Shown in pieces: positions 36,957 through 45,681 of a stretch of 64,000 nt of DNA (positions are counted from its first letter, which is position 1; every line of letters starts with the position of its first letter). The position numbers were made by a program, and so were the translations under genes. The notes below the pieces were generated by a model that had not been told where the DNA came from, did not search any database, and was given only the letters and a program-made list of their open reading frames with translations. Source of the DNA: Streptomyces sp. NBC_01445 (GTDB lineage Bacteria > Actinomycetota > Actinomycetes > Streptomycetales > Streptomycetaceae); NCBI RefSeq assembly GCF_035918235.1, contig NZ_CP109485.1:6001501-6065500 (forward strand). The letters are read 5' to 3'.

Positions 36957-37378
36957 CCCGCCCGTCCAAGGTGCCCGGCCCCTCCAAGACCCCTCTCCCG
37001 GCCTCTTCCTGGAGGGGGGCGACACGCTCCGGCGACACCCCGTCGGGAAAGTTCGTGAAGTTCTTCACAAGGAATTCGGCCCCGTTGGGCGAGGTTCCGG
37101 GTCAGATGGCCCGCGGAAGGGGGTCCTGGGGCCCTGGCGGCTGACGCGCGGGGCGTTCCAGACTTGTTTCGGACAGATGAACCGGGCGAGTGGTCCACCC
37201 CCGCCAAATGCCCGGAGCGGCAGCTCAACAGGGGTGTGGAACGACCGGCGTTATACCGTGGTTCCCCGCTGGGGCCATGACGTCCGTCACGTGGGCGGCG
37301 AAGTGTAGCAGAGGCCCTCTCCATGCTTGTGAAGGGGCGCACGAGCGACCCCCTCCGGACAGGTGGATACTCGATGGC
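36957..37378. other. Intergenic region ppx-ndh
   Basis: 422 bp without a gene. CCCCTCC/GGAGGGG (36979-36985, 37011-37017) could form a weak hairpin after ppx. A Rex-like operator lies at 37054-37069. No further clear promoter hexamers were assigned. Confidence 0.5.
37054..37069. promoter_or_regulatory. Rex (ROP) operator-like site upstream of ndh
   Basis: CGTGAAGTTCTTCACA matches the Streptomyces Rex operator TGTGAAC-N3-TTCACA apart from the first base and one inner base. Rex senses NADH/NAD+ and represses respiratory genes such as cyd and nuo. The site is about 310 bp upstream of the type II NADH dehydrogenase start. Read by eye; regulation is inferred. Confidence 0.6.
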
Positions 37379-38776
37379 ATGAGCACCACGGAGCGTCCCA
37401 GGATCCTCGTAGTAGGCGGTGGGTACGTAGGCCTGTACGCAGCACGACGCATTCTCAAGAAGATGCGTTATGCGGAAGCGACCGTCACGGTCGTGGACCC
37501 GCGCTCGTACATGACTTACCAGCCCTTCCTCCCCGAAACTGCCGCCGGCAGCATCTCGCCGCGCAACGTCGTCGTCCCGCTGCGACGCGCTGTGCCCGGA
37601 GCCGAGATTCTCACCGGGCGGGTCACCACCATCGACCAGGACCGCAAGGTCGCCACGGTCGCCCCGCTCGTCGGCGAGGCGTACGAGGTTCCCTTCGACT
37701 ACCTGGTGATCGCGCTCGGCGCGGTCTCCCGCACCTTCCCGACGCCGGGCCTCGCCGAGGTCGGCATCGGTATGAAGGGCGTCGAGGAGGCCATCGGCCT
37801 GCGTAACCACGTGCTCGAGCAGCTCGACAAGGCCGAGTCCACGAACGACGAGGAGATCCGCCGCAAGGCGCTCACCTTCGTGTTCGTCGGCGGTGGCTTC
37901 GCGGGCGCCGAGACGATCGGTGAGGTCGAGGACCTGGCGCGCGACGCGGCCAAGTTCTACAAGAACGTGAAGCGCGAGGACATGCGCTTCGTGCTCGTCG
38001 ACGCCGCCGACAAGGTGCTGCCCGAGGTCGGCCCCGAGCTCGGCACGTACGGCAGGAAGCACCTGGAGTCCCGCGGTATCGAGGTCTACCTGAAGACCAC
38101 GATGCCCTCCTGCGTCGACGGTCACGTCGTGCTCAGCAACGGCCTCGAGGTCGACTCCAACACCGTCGTGTGGACCGCCGGCGTCAAGCCGAACCCGGCC
38201 CTCGCGCGCTTCGGTCTCCCGCTCGGCCCCCGCGGCCACGTGGACACCCAGACCACCCTCCAGGTGCAGGGCAGCGACTACATCTGGGCCGCGGGCGACA
38301 ACGCCCAGGTCCCGGACCTGGTGGCCGTCAAGAACGGCACGCCGGCCGAGCGCGCCTGGTGCCCGCCGAACGCCCAGCACGCCATGCGCCAGGCCAAGGT
38401 CCTCGGCGACAACGTGGTCTCCGGCATGCGGGGCTTCCCGCAGAAGGAGTACAGCCACAGCAACAAGGGCGCGGTGGCGGGTCTCGGCCTGCACAAGGGC
38501 GTCGCGATGATCGTCATGGGCAAGATGAAGATCAAGCTCAAGGGCCGTCTCGCCTGGTACATGCACCGTGGCTACCACGGGCTCGCCATGCCGACCTGGA
38601 ACCGCAAGACCCGTGTGATCGCCGAGTGGACGCTCAACATGTTCCAGAAGCGCGACATCACCGCGCTCGGTGCCCTCGAGTCTCCCCGCGAGGAGTTCTA
38701 CGAGGCCGCCAAGCCGGCGCCGGCCCCGGCCGTCGCCGAGGCTCCGAAGGTCGAGGAGAAGGCCAAGGCCTCCTGA
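37379..38776 (+). CDS. ndh: Type II NADH dehydrogenase
   Basis: 465 residues, ATG at 37379; a longer upstream frame is not conserved-looking. FAD-binding GxGxxG near the start (VVGGGYVGLYAARR), second dinucleotide-binding site TFVFVGGGFAGAETIGEVED, and IWAAGDNAQVPD for the flavin. The C-terminal amphipathic region (MGKMKIKLKGRLAWYMHRGY) resembles the membrane-attachment part of NDH-2. It oxidises NADH and reduces menaquinone without proton pumping. Ends in an Ala/Pro/Lys-rich tail. A Rex-like site upstream suggests redox control. Confidence 0.93.
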   Translation: MSTTERPRILVVGGGYVGLYAARRILKKMRYAEATVTVVDPRSYMTYQPFLPETAAGSISPRNVVVPLRRAVPGAEILTGRVTTIDQDRKVATVAPLVGEAYEVPFDYLVIALGAVSRTFPTPGLAEVGIGMKGVEEAIGLRNHVLEQLDKAESTNDEEIRRKALTFVFVGGGFAGAETIGEVEDLARDAAKFYKNVKREDMRFVLVDAADKVLPEVGPELGTYGRKHLESRGIEVYLKTTMPSCVDGHVVLSNGLEVDSNTVVWTAGVKPNPALARFGLPLGPRGHVDTQTTLQVQGSDYIWAAGDNAQVPDLVAVKNGTPAERAWCPPNAQHAMRQAKVLGDNVVSGMRGFPQKEYSHSNKGAVAGLGLHKGVAMIVMGKMKIKLKGRLAWYMHRGYHGLAMPTWNRKTRVIAEWTLNMFQKRDITALGALESPREEFYEAAKPAPAPAVAEAPKVEEKAKAS

Positions 38777-38797
38777 CCCCGGTCCAGTAACACCCCT

Positions 38798-38835
38798 GAA
38801 GGGGCGCTCGCCATCCGTGGTGCGAGCGCCCCTTC
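38798..38835 (+). terminator. Terminator hairpin after ndh
   Basis: 14-bp perfect stem (38798-38811 GAAGGGGCGCTCGC and 38822-38835) with a 10-base loop, 21 bp past the ndh stop. Confidence 0.88.
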
Positions 38836-39012
38836 GGCGTTCCCGGAGCCGCCCGGGACCGCCCGGAAACCGACCCGGCACGCCGATATACATGCCTGCT
38901 ACATGTATTTTGCCGATCCGTAACGCAGTAACGGGACTGCGAGAGCGGCCCGTTGGTGTTTACGTGGTGTTGGACGATTCCGGGATCGTCTCCCATCACG
39001 GAGGTGTGCGCC

Positions 39013-40311
39013 ATGCAGGACGCCGCACAGCGGCTCAAGAACCTCGCCGAACAGCTACTCGGAGTACCGCTCCCCGTCAGGCTTCGCGCCTGGGACGGTT
39101 CGGAGGCCGGGCCGCCCGCCGGACCCACTCTCGTCGTACGCAACCGCCGCGCCCTGCGCCGCCTGTTGTGGAAGCCGGGAGAACTCGGCCTGGCCCGCGC
39201 CTGGGTGGCCGGTGACCTGGACGTGGAGGGCGATCTGTACGACGCCCTCGGCCGGATGGCCGGACTCATCTGGGAGCGCCCCGAGGAGGACAGCAGGAGC
39301 CTCGTCGAGGCACTGAAGGAGCCCAGGGTCAGGGCCGCCGTCGCCGAGCTGGTCAAGCTCGCCGGACCCTTCCTGCCGCCCGCCCCGCCCGGTGAGGAGA
39401 TGCGCAGGCACGGCCGCCTGCATCTGCACACCAAGCGCAGCGACCGACGGGCCATCAGTCACCACTACGACGTCGGCAACGACTTCTACGAGCTGGTGCT
39501 CGGCCCCTCGATGGTCTACTCGTGCGCGTACTGGGCCTCGCCGGACGGCACCCTCGAGGACGCCCAGCGCGACAAGCTCGAACTCATCTCCCGCAAGCTC
39601 GGCCTCGCGCCCGGTCAGCGCCTGCTCGACGTCGGCTGCGGCTGGGGCTCCATGGCCATTCACGCCGCCCGCGAGTATGACGTCGGCGTCGTCGGCGTGA
39701 CGCTCTCGCAGGAGCAGGCCGCGTACGCCCGTAAGCGGGTCGCCGAGGAGGGGCTCACCGACCGGGTGGAGATCCGGGTCCAGGACTACCGCGACGTGCG
39801 CGACGGGCCCTTCGACGCGATCTCGTCCATCGGCATGGCCGAACACGTCGGCTCCGAGCGGTACCTGGAGTACGCCGAGGCGCTCTACGCCCTCCTCAAG
39901 CCGGGCGGCAGGCTCCTCAACCACCAGATCGGCCGACGCCCCCAGAAGGACGAGTCGACGTACGAGGTCGACGAGTTCATCGACGCGTATGTCTTCCCGG
40001 ACGGGGAGCTCGCGCCGGTCGGCACGACCACCGGGATCCTGGAGCGGGCCGGCTTCGAGGTCAGGGACCTGGAGGCGATCCGGGAGCACTACGCGCTCAC
40101 GCTGCGCCGCTGGGTGGCCAACCTGGAGGCCGCCTGGCCCGCGGCCGTGAAGTTCACGAGCCCCGGCCGGGCCCGCATCTGGCGCCTGTACATGGCCGCG
40201 TGCGCGCTGAGCTTCGAGCGCAACAAGATCGGGGTGAACCAGATCCTCGCCGTGAAGACGCCCCTGTCGGGCGACCCGGGTATGCCCCTGCGGGCGCGTA
40301 CCTGGAACTGA
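39013..40311 (+). CDS. cfa: Cyclopropane-fatty-acyl-phospholipid synthase family methyltransferase
   Basis: 432 residues, ATG at 39013 with GGAGG upstream. Residues about 1-130 are the CFA N-terminal substrate region; the SAM-binding motif is LLDVGCGWGSMAIHAA, preceded by SHHYDVGNDFYELVLGPSMVYSCAYW, read as SHHYDVGNDFY and MVYSCAYW, both diagnostic. SIGMAEHVG and LKPGGRLLNHQIGRR follow. It adds a methylene or methyl group to unsaturated lipid acyl chains at the membrane. Possibly in one module with ndh, but a terminator separates them. Confidence 0.94.
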   Translation: MQDAAQRLKNLAEQLLGVPLPVRLRAWDGSEAGPPAGPTLVVRNRRALRRLLWKPGELGLARAWVAGDLDVEGDLYDALGRMAGLIWERPEEDSRSLVEALKEPRVRAAVAELVKLAGPFLPPAPPGEEMRRHGRLHLHTKRSDRRAISHHYDVGNDFYELVLGPSMVYSCAYWASPDGTLEDAQRDKLELISRKLGLAPGQRLLDVGCGWGSMAIHAAREYDVGVVGVTLSQEQAAYARKRVAEEGLTDRVEIRVQDYRDVRDGPFDAISSIGMAEHVGSERYLEYAEALYALLKPGGRLLNHQIGRRPQKDESTYEVDEFIDAYVFPDGELAPVGTTTGILERAGFEVRDLEAIREHYALTLRRWVANLEAAWPAAVKFTSPGRARIWRLYMAACALSFERNKIGVNQILAVKTPLSGDPGMPLRARTWN

Positions 40312-40325
40312 CGGCCCGGACACAC

Positions 40326-40364
40326 GGATGGGGCGCACCGGCACTCGGCCGGTGCGCCCCATCC
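40326..40364. terminator. Bidirectional terminator between cfa and the ABC permease
   Basis: 16-bp perfect stem (40326-40341 and 40349-40364) with a 7-base loop, in the 62-bp gap between two convergent genes. Confidence 0.9.
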
Positions 40365-40373
40365 GCCGTATCG

Positions 40374-42905
40374 CTACTCCGACTTGATGGCGGCGAGCAT
40401 GTTCAGCCGCGCCGCGCGGCGGGCCGGCCACAGGGCCGCCAGGATGCCGACGAGGGCGGCCAGCACGAGGAAGATCCCGATCCGGCCCCAGGGCAGGACC
40501 AGCTCGTACGTCGTCAGGGACGTCGCCATCAGCTTGCCCGCGGCCCAGCCGAAGAACACGCCGAGGCCGACGCCGAGGACGCCGCCGAACAGCGAGATCA
40601 CCAGGGACTCCAGGCGCACCATGCGCTTGATGCCCTTGCGGTCGAGGCCGATGGCGCGCAGCATGCCGATCTCCTGCGAGCGCTCGAAGACGGACATGGC
40701 GAGGGTGTTGATGACGCCGAGGACGGCGACGATGACCGCCATGGCGAGCAGGCCGTAGAGCATGTTCAGCATCAGCGTGAACATCTTCGAGATCGCGTTG
40801 GAGATGTCCTGCTTGTCCTGGACGAGGATCGCCGGGTTGTCGCCGAGCGCCTTCTCGATGCGGTCCTTGGCGGCCGCGGACGTGCCGCCGTCGGTCTTCA
40901 CCATGACCTGCATGTCGGACGGGTCCGTGACGTGCGGGGTCAGGACGGCGGAGTCCAGCATGATGCCGCGCATCATGTCGTTGCCCTCGTAGACCCCGGC
41001 GACGGCCAGCTGCTGCTTCTTGCCGTCCTCGAAGTTCGTGGTGAACGTCGAGCCGGTGCGCCAGCCGTGGTCCTTCGCGGTCTTGTCGTCCACGACGACG
41101 TCACGGCCGCCGATCCGGAAGGTGCCGCTGTCGACCTTGAGGTCGGTCAGCGAGCCGATGGTCGCGCCGTTGACGCCGGTCAGGAACTCGGTCTGCCCGT
41201 CGATGCGTGAGGGCGAGTTGCTCAGGCCGCTGGTGGCGGTGACGCCGTCGACCTTGGCGAGCTTGCCGGCGACCTCGGGGGACAGGGAGTTCATGTTCGC
41301 CATGGAGACGACGTAGTCGGCCTTGAGGGCGGACGACGCCATCTTGTCGATGGCCTGCTGGGCGCTGCCCGCGATGACCGTCATGCCGGTGATCAGCGTG
41401 AGGCCGATCATCAGGGCGGAGGCGGTCGCGGCGGTGCGGCGCGGGTTGCGGACGGCGTTCTGGCGGGCCAGCTTCCCGGAGACCCCGAAGACGCGCAGGA
41501 CCGGCCCCGCGGCCGCGATCAGCGGGCGCGAGAGCAGCGGGGTGAGGACGAAGACGCCGATCACGAGGAGGCCCGCGCCGAGGCCCAGGGGGGCCTGCGC
41601 CGAGGTGCCGTCGCTCATCGTCGTGGCGTAGAGGGAGGCGGCGATGCCGGCCGCCGCGAACAGCGCGCCGATGGTGTTCCGTACGACGAGGGAGCGGGTG
41701 GTTGCCGTGGCGTGCACGCTGCTCATCGCCGCGACCGGCGGGATCTTCGCGGCTCGGCGGCCCGGCAGCCACGCGGCCAGCATCGTGATGACGACGCCGA
41801 CGACGAGGGACGTGGCGATCGTGCCGGGCGAGACCACGAGCGGTCCGTCGGGGATCTGCGCGTCGGTCGCGCCCATCAGGGAGCGCATCCCGGCGCCGAT
41901 GCCGATGCCCGCCGCCAGACCGGTGACCGCCGCGACCGCGCCGACGATGAACGCCTCCGCGAGGACGGAGCGCGTGACCTGCTTGCGCGAGGCGCCGACG
42001 GCCCGCATGAGCGCGAGTTCCTTGGTGCGCTGGGCGACGAGCATCGTGAACGTGTTGGCGATGATGAAGACGCCGACGAAGAGCGCGATCCCGGCGAAGA
42101 CCAGCAGGCTCGACTTCATCGAGCTCATGCTGGAGGAGATCTGCTCGGCCTGGTCGTCGGCGAGCTGCTTGCCGGTCGTGGTCTTGGCCTGGTCCTTCGG
42201 CAGGGCCTTGTCGAGCGCGCTCCGCAGGGCGGCCTGGCTGGTGCCGGCGGCGGCCTTGACGTCGATCTCGTCGTACGAGCCCGGCTTGTGCAGGAGCTGC
42301 TGCGCGGTCGCCGTGTCGAACAGGGCGAGGCTGCCGCCGGCCGCGACGTTGCCGTCCTCGGTGGTGAAGACGCCGGTGACGGTGGGCGTCAGGACGGGCC
42401 CGTCGATGGACATCCGTACGGTGTCGCCGACCTTGTAGCCCGCGCGCTTCGCGGTCTGCGAGTCGAGCGCGACCTCGCCCTTGCCGCTGGGCGCCCTGCC
42501 GCTCTTGAGCGGGTAGCGCGGGTCGTTGTCACCCCAGTAGTTGGCGCCCTGGGTGGAGAAGCCGTTGCCGACGAGCTTGCCGTCCTTGTCGGCGACGGCC
42601 GCGAAGCCGCTGACGACGCCGATGGCGGACGCGGCGCCCGGCGTCTTCGCGGCCCGGTCGAGGGTGGCCTGCGTGAGCTTCGGGTCCTCGGCGACCTTGT
42701 CGCCCTTCGACTCGGCGATCTCGGGCGTGACGGCGACGTCGACCTGGTCGAAGCCCTTGGCGGAGCTCTTCTGGAAGGCGTCGGAGATGGTGTTGGTGAA
42801 GACCAGGGTGCCGGAGACGAAGGCGACGCCGAGCATGACGGCGAGCACGGTCATCAGGAGCCTGGCCTTGTGCGCGAACACATTGCGCAAGGCGGTACGG
42901 AACAT
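40374..42905 (-). CDS. FtsX/MacB-type ABC permease, two repeats (second locus)
   Basis: 843 residues. N-terminal span (LLMTVLAVMLGVAFVSGTLVF), a MacB-like extracytoplasmic domain, spans with the FtsX core RTKELALMRAVGASRKQV, a second extracytoplasmic domain and a final FtsX core (SQEIGMLRAIGLDRKGI). Same architecture and similar sequence as the permease at 13626-16196. It lies 71 bp downstream of its ATPase rather than overlapping it. Substrate unknown; the family exports lipids, peptides or lipoproteins or mediates envelope-stress responses. Confidence 0.93.
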   Translation of the reverse strand: MFRTALRNVFAHKARLLMTVLAVMLGVAFVSGTLVFTNTISDAFQKSSAKGFDQVDVAVTPEIAESKGDKVAEDPKLTQATLDRAAKTPGAASAIGVVSGFAAVADKDGKLVGNGFSTQGANYWGDNDPRYPLKSGRAPSGKGEVALDSQTAKRAGYKVGDTVRMSIDGPVLTPTVTGVFTTEDGNVAAGGSLALFDTATAQQLLHKPGSYDEIDVKAAAGTSQAALRSALDKALPKDQAKTTTGKQLADDQAEQISSSMSSMKSSLLVFAGIALFVGVFIIANTFTMLVAQRTKELALMRAVGASRKQVTRSVLAEAFIVGAVAAVTGLAAGIGIGAGMRSLMGATDAQIPDGPLVVSPGTIATSLVVGVVITMLAAWLPGRRAAKIPPVAAMSSVHATATTRSLVVRNTIGALFAAAGIAASLYATTMSDGTSAQAPLGLGAGLLVIGVFVLTPLLSRPLIAAAGPVLRVFGVSGKLARQNAVRNPRRTAATASALMIGLTLITGMTVIAGSAQQAIDKMASSALKADYVVSMANMNSLSPEVAGKLAKVDGVTATSGLSNSPSRIDGQTEFLTGVNGATIGSLTDLKVDSGTFRIGGRDVVVDDKTAKDHGWRTGSTFTTNFEDGKKQQLAVAGVYEGNDMMRGIMLDSAVLTPHVTDPSDMQVMVKTDGGTSAAAKDRIEKALGDNPAILVQDKQDISNAISKMFTLMLNMLYGLLAMAVIVAVLGVINTLAMSVFERSQEIGMLRAIGLDRKGIKRMVRLESLVISLFGGVLGVGLGVFFGWAAGKLMATSLTTYELVLPWGRIGIFLVLAALVGILAALWPARRAARLNMLAAIKSE

Positions 42906-42976
42906 GGGTTACTCAGTCCAGGGGTACGGCGACGAGGCGTCGAGGCGGCGGCGGGCGGCGGCTGTGCGGGCGGGCG

Positions 42977-43747
42977 TCAGCTGGTACGGCCCTTGGCGTC
43001 GAACTGCTTCATGCGGTCCAGGACCGAGTCGGCCGTCGGGGCGTACACCTCGTCGACGACGCGGCCGTCGGCGAGGAAGATCACGCGGTCCGCGTAGGCG
43101 GCGGCGACCGGGTCGTGGGTGACCATGACGACGGTCTGGCCCAGCTCGCGTACGGAGTTGCGCAGGAAGCCGAGGACCTCGGCGCCGGAGCGCGAGTCCA
43201 GGTTTCCGGTCGGCTCGTCACCGAAGATGATCTCGGGCCGGGAGGCGAGGGCGCGGGCCACGGCCACGCGCTGCTGCTGGCCGCCGGAGAGCTCCGAGGG
43301 CCGGTGGCCGAGCCGGTCGGACAGGCCCACCATCGCGATCACGTTCTCCAGCCACTGCTTGTCCGCCTTGCGGCCCGCGATGTCCATGGGGAGTGTGATG
43401 TTCTCCAGGGCCGTCAGGGTGGGCAGCAGGTTGAACGCCTGGAAGATGAAGCCGATCTTGTCCCGGCGGAGCCTGGTGAGCTGCTTGTCCTTGAGGGACC
43501 CCAGCTCGGTGTCGCCGATGCGCACGGAGCCCGACGAGAAGTTGTCGAGGCCGGCGACGCAGTGCATCAGGGTCGACTTGCCGGACCCGGAGGGGCCCAT
43601 GATCGCGGTGAACTCGGCCTGGCGGAAGTCGACGGAGACCCGGTCGAGGGCGACCACCTGGGTCTCGCCCTGTCCGTAGACCTTGGACAGATCCGTGGCG
43701 CGCGCGGCCACTGCGGTGGCCTTGCCGGCGATGGGGGTGGTGGTCAC
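42977..43747 (-). CDS. ABC exporter ATP-binding protein (second locus)
   Basis: 256 residues, GTG at 43747 after AGGAG. Walker A GPSGSGKST, signature [15 protein letters not shown], Walker B EIIFGDEPTGNLDS and VTHDPVAA are intact. Very similar to the ATPase at 12841-13629, including the shared FIFQAFNLLPTL-x-ALENITLPMDIAG stretch and the identical end GRTS. The two loci are probably an old duplication; both partner large FtsX-type permeases. Confidence 0.95.
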   Translation of the reverse strand: MTTTPIAGKATAVAARATDLSKVYGQGETQVVALDRVSVDFRQAEFTAIMGPSGSGKSTLMHCVAGLDNFSSGSVRIGDTELGSLKDKQLTRLRRDKIGFIFQAFNLLPTLTALENITLPMDIAGRKADKQWLENVIAMVGLSDRLGHRPSELSGGQQQRVAVARALASRPEIIFGDEPTGNLDSRSGAEVLGFLRNSVRELGQTVVMVTHDPVAAAYADRVIFLADGRVVDEVYAPTADSVLDRMKQFDAKGRTS

Positions 43748-43783
43748 GGAAGGGTGCTCCTGTCGGACGACGGGTGGGGACGG

Positions 43784-43801
43784 GGTCCCGTTGGAGGGAC
43801 C
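43784..43801. promoter_or_regulatory. Small inverted repeat upstream of the second ABC operon; rest of 43748-44138
   Basis: GGTCCC-N6-GGGACC lies 37 bp upstream of the ATPase start and may be an operator. The remaining 391-bp gap up to the tRNA contains no convincing gene. It includes an unusually AT-rich patch around 44048-44066 (AATAAAATAAGAC) that probably belongs to the tRNA promoter region. Confidence 0.4.
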
Positions 43802-44104
43802 TCTCCATCGTCGTGGCCGTAGAGGGCCGTGAAGTCAGCCGCTGTTCCGGTTCCTGGGGGCGACTTCGGAGGGACCGGAGCCGGTCGGGTCATACCTGGG
43901 GATGACCCGTGACCCTGAGAGCGAAGATCACCGCGGGAGGTGAAATCCCGTCAATCCACGGTGACGGGGGCGAGGGCGCCAAGGGCTGTGGAAGGGCCTG
44001 CGGCATGTGCTGATGGCGGCTACCGTGGTCTGATGCACCCTCAGACGTCAATAAAATAAGACAACATCGAGCGGGCGTTCCGCTGTTCGGGGGATCTGTC
44101 CCGA

Positions 44105-44110
44105 TAGGCT
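44105..44110 (+). promoter_or_regulatory. Possible -10 element of the bldA promoter
   Basis: TAGGCT, 28 bp before the tRNA 5' end, resembles a Streptomyces -10 hexamer. No good -35 hexamer is seen at 17-18 bp spacing; TGTTCG and TTCCGC upstream are weak candidates. Low confidence. Confidence 0.3.
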
Positions 44111-44138
44111 CGGAACCTCGTTGCGGAGCCCACGGCCT

Positions 44139-44222
44139 GCCCGGATGGTGGAATGCAGACACGGCGAGCTTAAACCTCGCTGCCCCTTCGCGGGCGTACC
44201 GGTTCAAGTCCGGTTCCGGGCA
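44139..44222 (+). tRNA. bldA: tRNA-Leu (anticodon TAA), the bldA developmental tRNA
   Basis: 84 bases without CCA. Acceptor stem GCCCGGA (44139-44145) pairs with TCCGGGC (44215-44221), discriminator A at 44222. Anticodon stem GCGAG/CTCGC encloses the loop CTTAAAC with anticodon TAA at 44171-44173. A long variable arm follows (TGCCCCTTCGCGGGCG), then the T-arm ACCGG-TTCAAGT-CCGGT. Only CC of the 3' CCA is encoded. It reads UUA, the rare Leu codon whose translation limits development and antibiotic synthesis in Streptomyces. Confidence 0.96.
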
Positions 44223-44384
44223 CCTCCCACTTCCCCCTGCCGCTCCCGGCCGAGCCGTTTCCTGTCGCCGCGTGCCGATCGAATCCGATCGCCGCGGCTT
44301 TTTTCTGTGCCCCGGTGCCGTTTTCTGCGGCCCGGAACCGTTGACAGCGCATCGAGCCGGGCGGAGACTCCGCTGAGCACATTA

Positions 44385-44422
44385 TGAACGAAAGTTCACC
44401 AGGCGAACAAGGCTGAACGAAA
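44385..44422. promoter_or_regulatory. Operator-like repeats upstream of pobA
   Basis: TGAAC-GAAA-GTTCA, a perfect 5-4-5 inverted repeat, lies at 44385-44398, and TGAACGAAA recurs at 44414-44422, 13 bp before the start codon. GGCGAACAAGG lies between them. The arrangement resembles IclR- or LysR-type operators of aromatic catabolic genes, but no regulator gene is adjacent. Confidence 0.5.
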
Positions 44423-44434
44423 AAGAAGGTACTC

Positions 44435-45610
44435 ATGCGCACCACCGTCGGCATCATCGGAGCGGGCCCCGCCGGACTGCTCCTCGCCCGGCTCCTGCAC
44501 AACGCCGGAATCGACTCCGTCGTCCTGGAGAGCCGCGACCGCGCGTACGTCGAACAGCGTCAGCGCGCCGGGATCCTGGAGCAGGGCACCGTCGACGTAC
44601 TGCGCGCGGCGGGCGCGGCGGAGCGCATGGACCGCGAAGGGCTCCCGCACGACGGCATCGAGCTGCGCTTCGACCGGCGCCGCCACCGCGTCGACTTCCC
44701 CGCCCTGACCGGCGGCAGGTCCGTGCTGGTCTACGCCCAGACCGAGGTGTGCAAGGACCTCATCGCCCTCCAGCTCGCCGAGGGAGGCCCGCTGCTCTTC
44801 GAGGCGGAGGCGCTGGCCGTCGAGGGCGCCGAGACCGACCGCCCGAGCGTCCGTTTCCGCCACGAGGGCCGCGAGGACGTCCTCGACTGCGACTACGTCG
44901 TCGCCTGCGACGGCTCGTGGGGCGTGGGCCGCAAGGCCGTACCCGCCGACGTCTCCCAGGTCTTCGAGCGCACGTACCCCTTCGGCTGGCTCGGCATCCT
45001 CGCCGATGTCGCCCCGTCCCACGACGAGTTGGTCTACGCCCGCCACGACCGCGGCTTCGCCCTCCTGTCCATGCGCTCCCCGTCCGTGACCCGCGCCTAC
45101 CTCCAGGTCCCCGAGGCGACGAACGCCCACGACTGGAGCGACGAGGAGATCTGGGACGAACTCGACCGCCGCCTGGAGACCGCCGACGGCTGGAAGCTGG
45201 AGCGCGGCACCATCACCTCCAAGTCCGTCACACCGATGAGGAGTTACGTCCACGAGCCGATGCGCCACGGACGGCTCTTCCTCGCCGGGGACGCCGCCCA
45301 CATCGTCCCGCCGACCGGCGCCAAGGGCCTCAACCTCGCCGTCGGCGACGTCGTCACCTTCGCCCGCGCCCTGGCGCACCGCCAGAAGACCGGCTCCACC
45401 GAGCGCCTCGACGCCTACTCACAGACCTGCCTGCGCCGCGTCTGGCAGGCCGAGCGGTTCTCGTACGCGATGACGACGATGCTGCACCGCGCCCCCGACG
45501 CGACGCCCTTCGACGACCGTATCCAGCGCGCCCACCTCGACCGGATCACGGCCTCGTCCGCCGCGGGGACCGACCTCGCCGAGGGCTACACGGGCTTCCC
45601 CCTCGACTGA
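44435..45610 (+). CDS. pobA: 4-hydroxybenzoate 3-monooxygenase
   Basis: 391 residues, the family length. FAD-binding VGIIGAGPAGLLLARLL at the start, RQRAGILEQGTVDVLR (typical of PobA), CDGSWGVGRK with the DG motif, and RLFLAGDAAHIVPPTGAKGLNLA for FAD ribityl binding. NADPH-dependent flavin hydroxylase converting 4-hydroxybenzoate to protocatechuate. Followed at 71 bp by an aromatic acid importer. No protocatechuate ring-cleavage (pca) genes are in the window, so the product must feed a pathway elsewhere. Confidence 0.95.
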   Translation: MRTTVGIIGAGPAGLLLARLLHNAGIDSVVLESRDRAYVEQRQRAGILEQGTVDVLRAAGAAERMDREGLPHDGIELRFDRRRHRVDFPALTGGRSVLVYAQTEVCKDLIALQLAEGGPLLFEAEALAVEGAETDRPSVRFRHEGREDVLDCDYVVACDGSWGVGRKAVPADVSQVFERTYPFGWLGILADVAPSHDELVYARHDRGFALLSMRSPSVTRAYLQVPEATNAHDWSDEEIWDELDRRLETADGWKLERGTITSKSVTPMRSYVHEPMRHGRLFLAGDAAHIVPPTGAKGLNLAVGDVVTFARALAHRQKTGSTERLDAYSQTCLRRVWQAERFSYAMTTMLHRAPDATPFDDRIQRAHLDRITASSAAGTDLAEGYTGFPLD

Positions 45611-45681
45611 GCCCGCACCACCGCACCGTCCACGAACCGCCGCACACCCGTCCCCGCGTACCCACGACGAAGTGAGTGCTC

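Noticed and set aside
41712..43097. A 461-residue plus-strand open frame opposite the second ABC operon
   Set aside because: Composition is that of an antisense shadow; the minus strand encodes the conserved permease.
43890..44207. A 105-residue minus-strand frame overlapping bldA
   Set aside because: It overlaps the tRNA and a promoter region, and has no ribosome site or recognisable domain.
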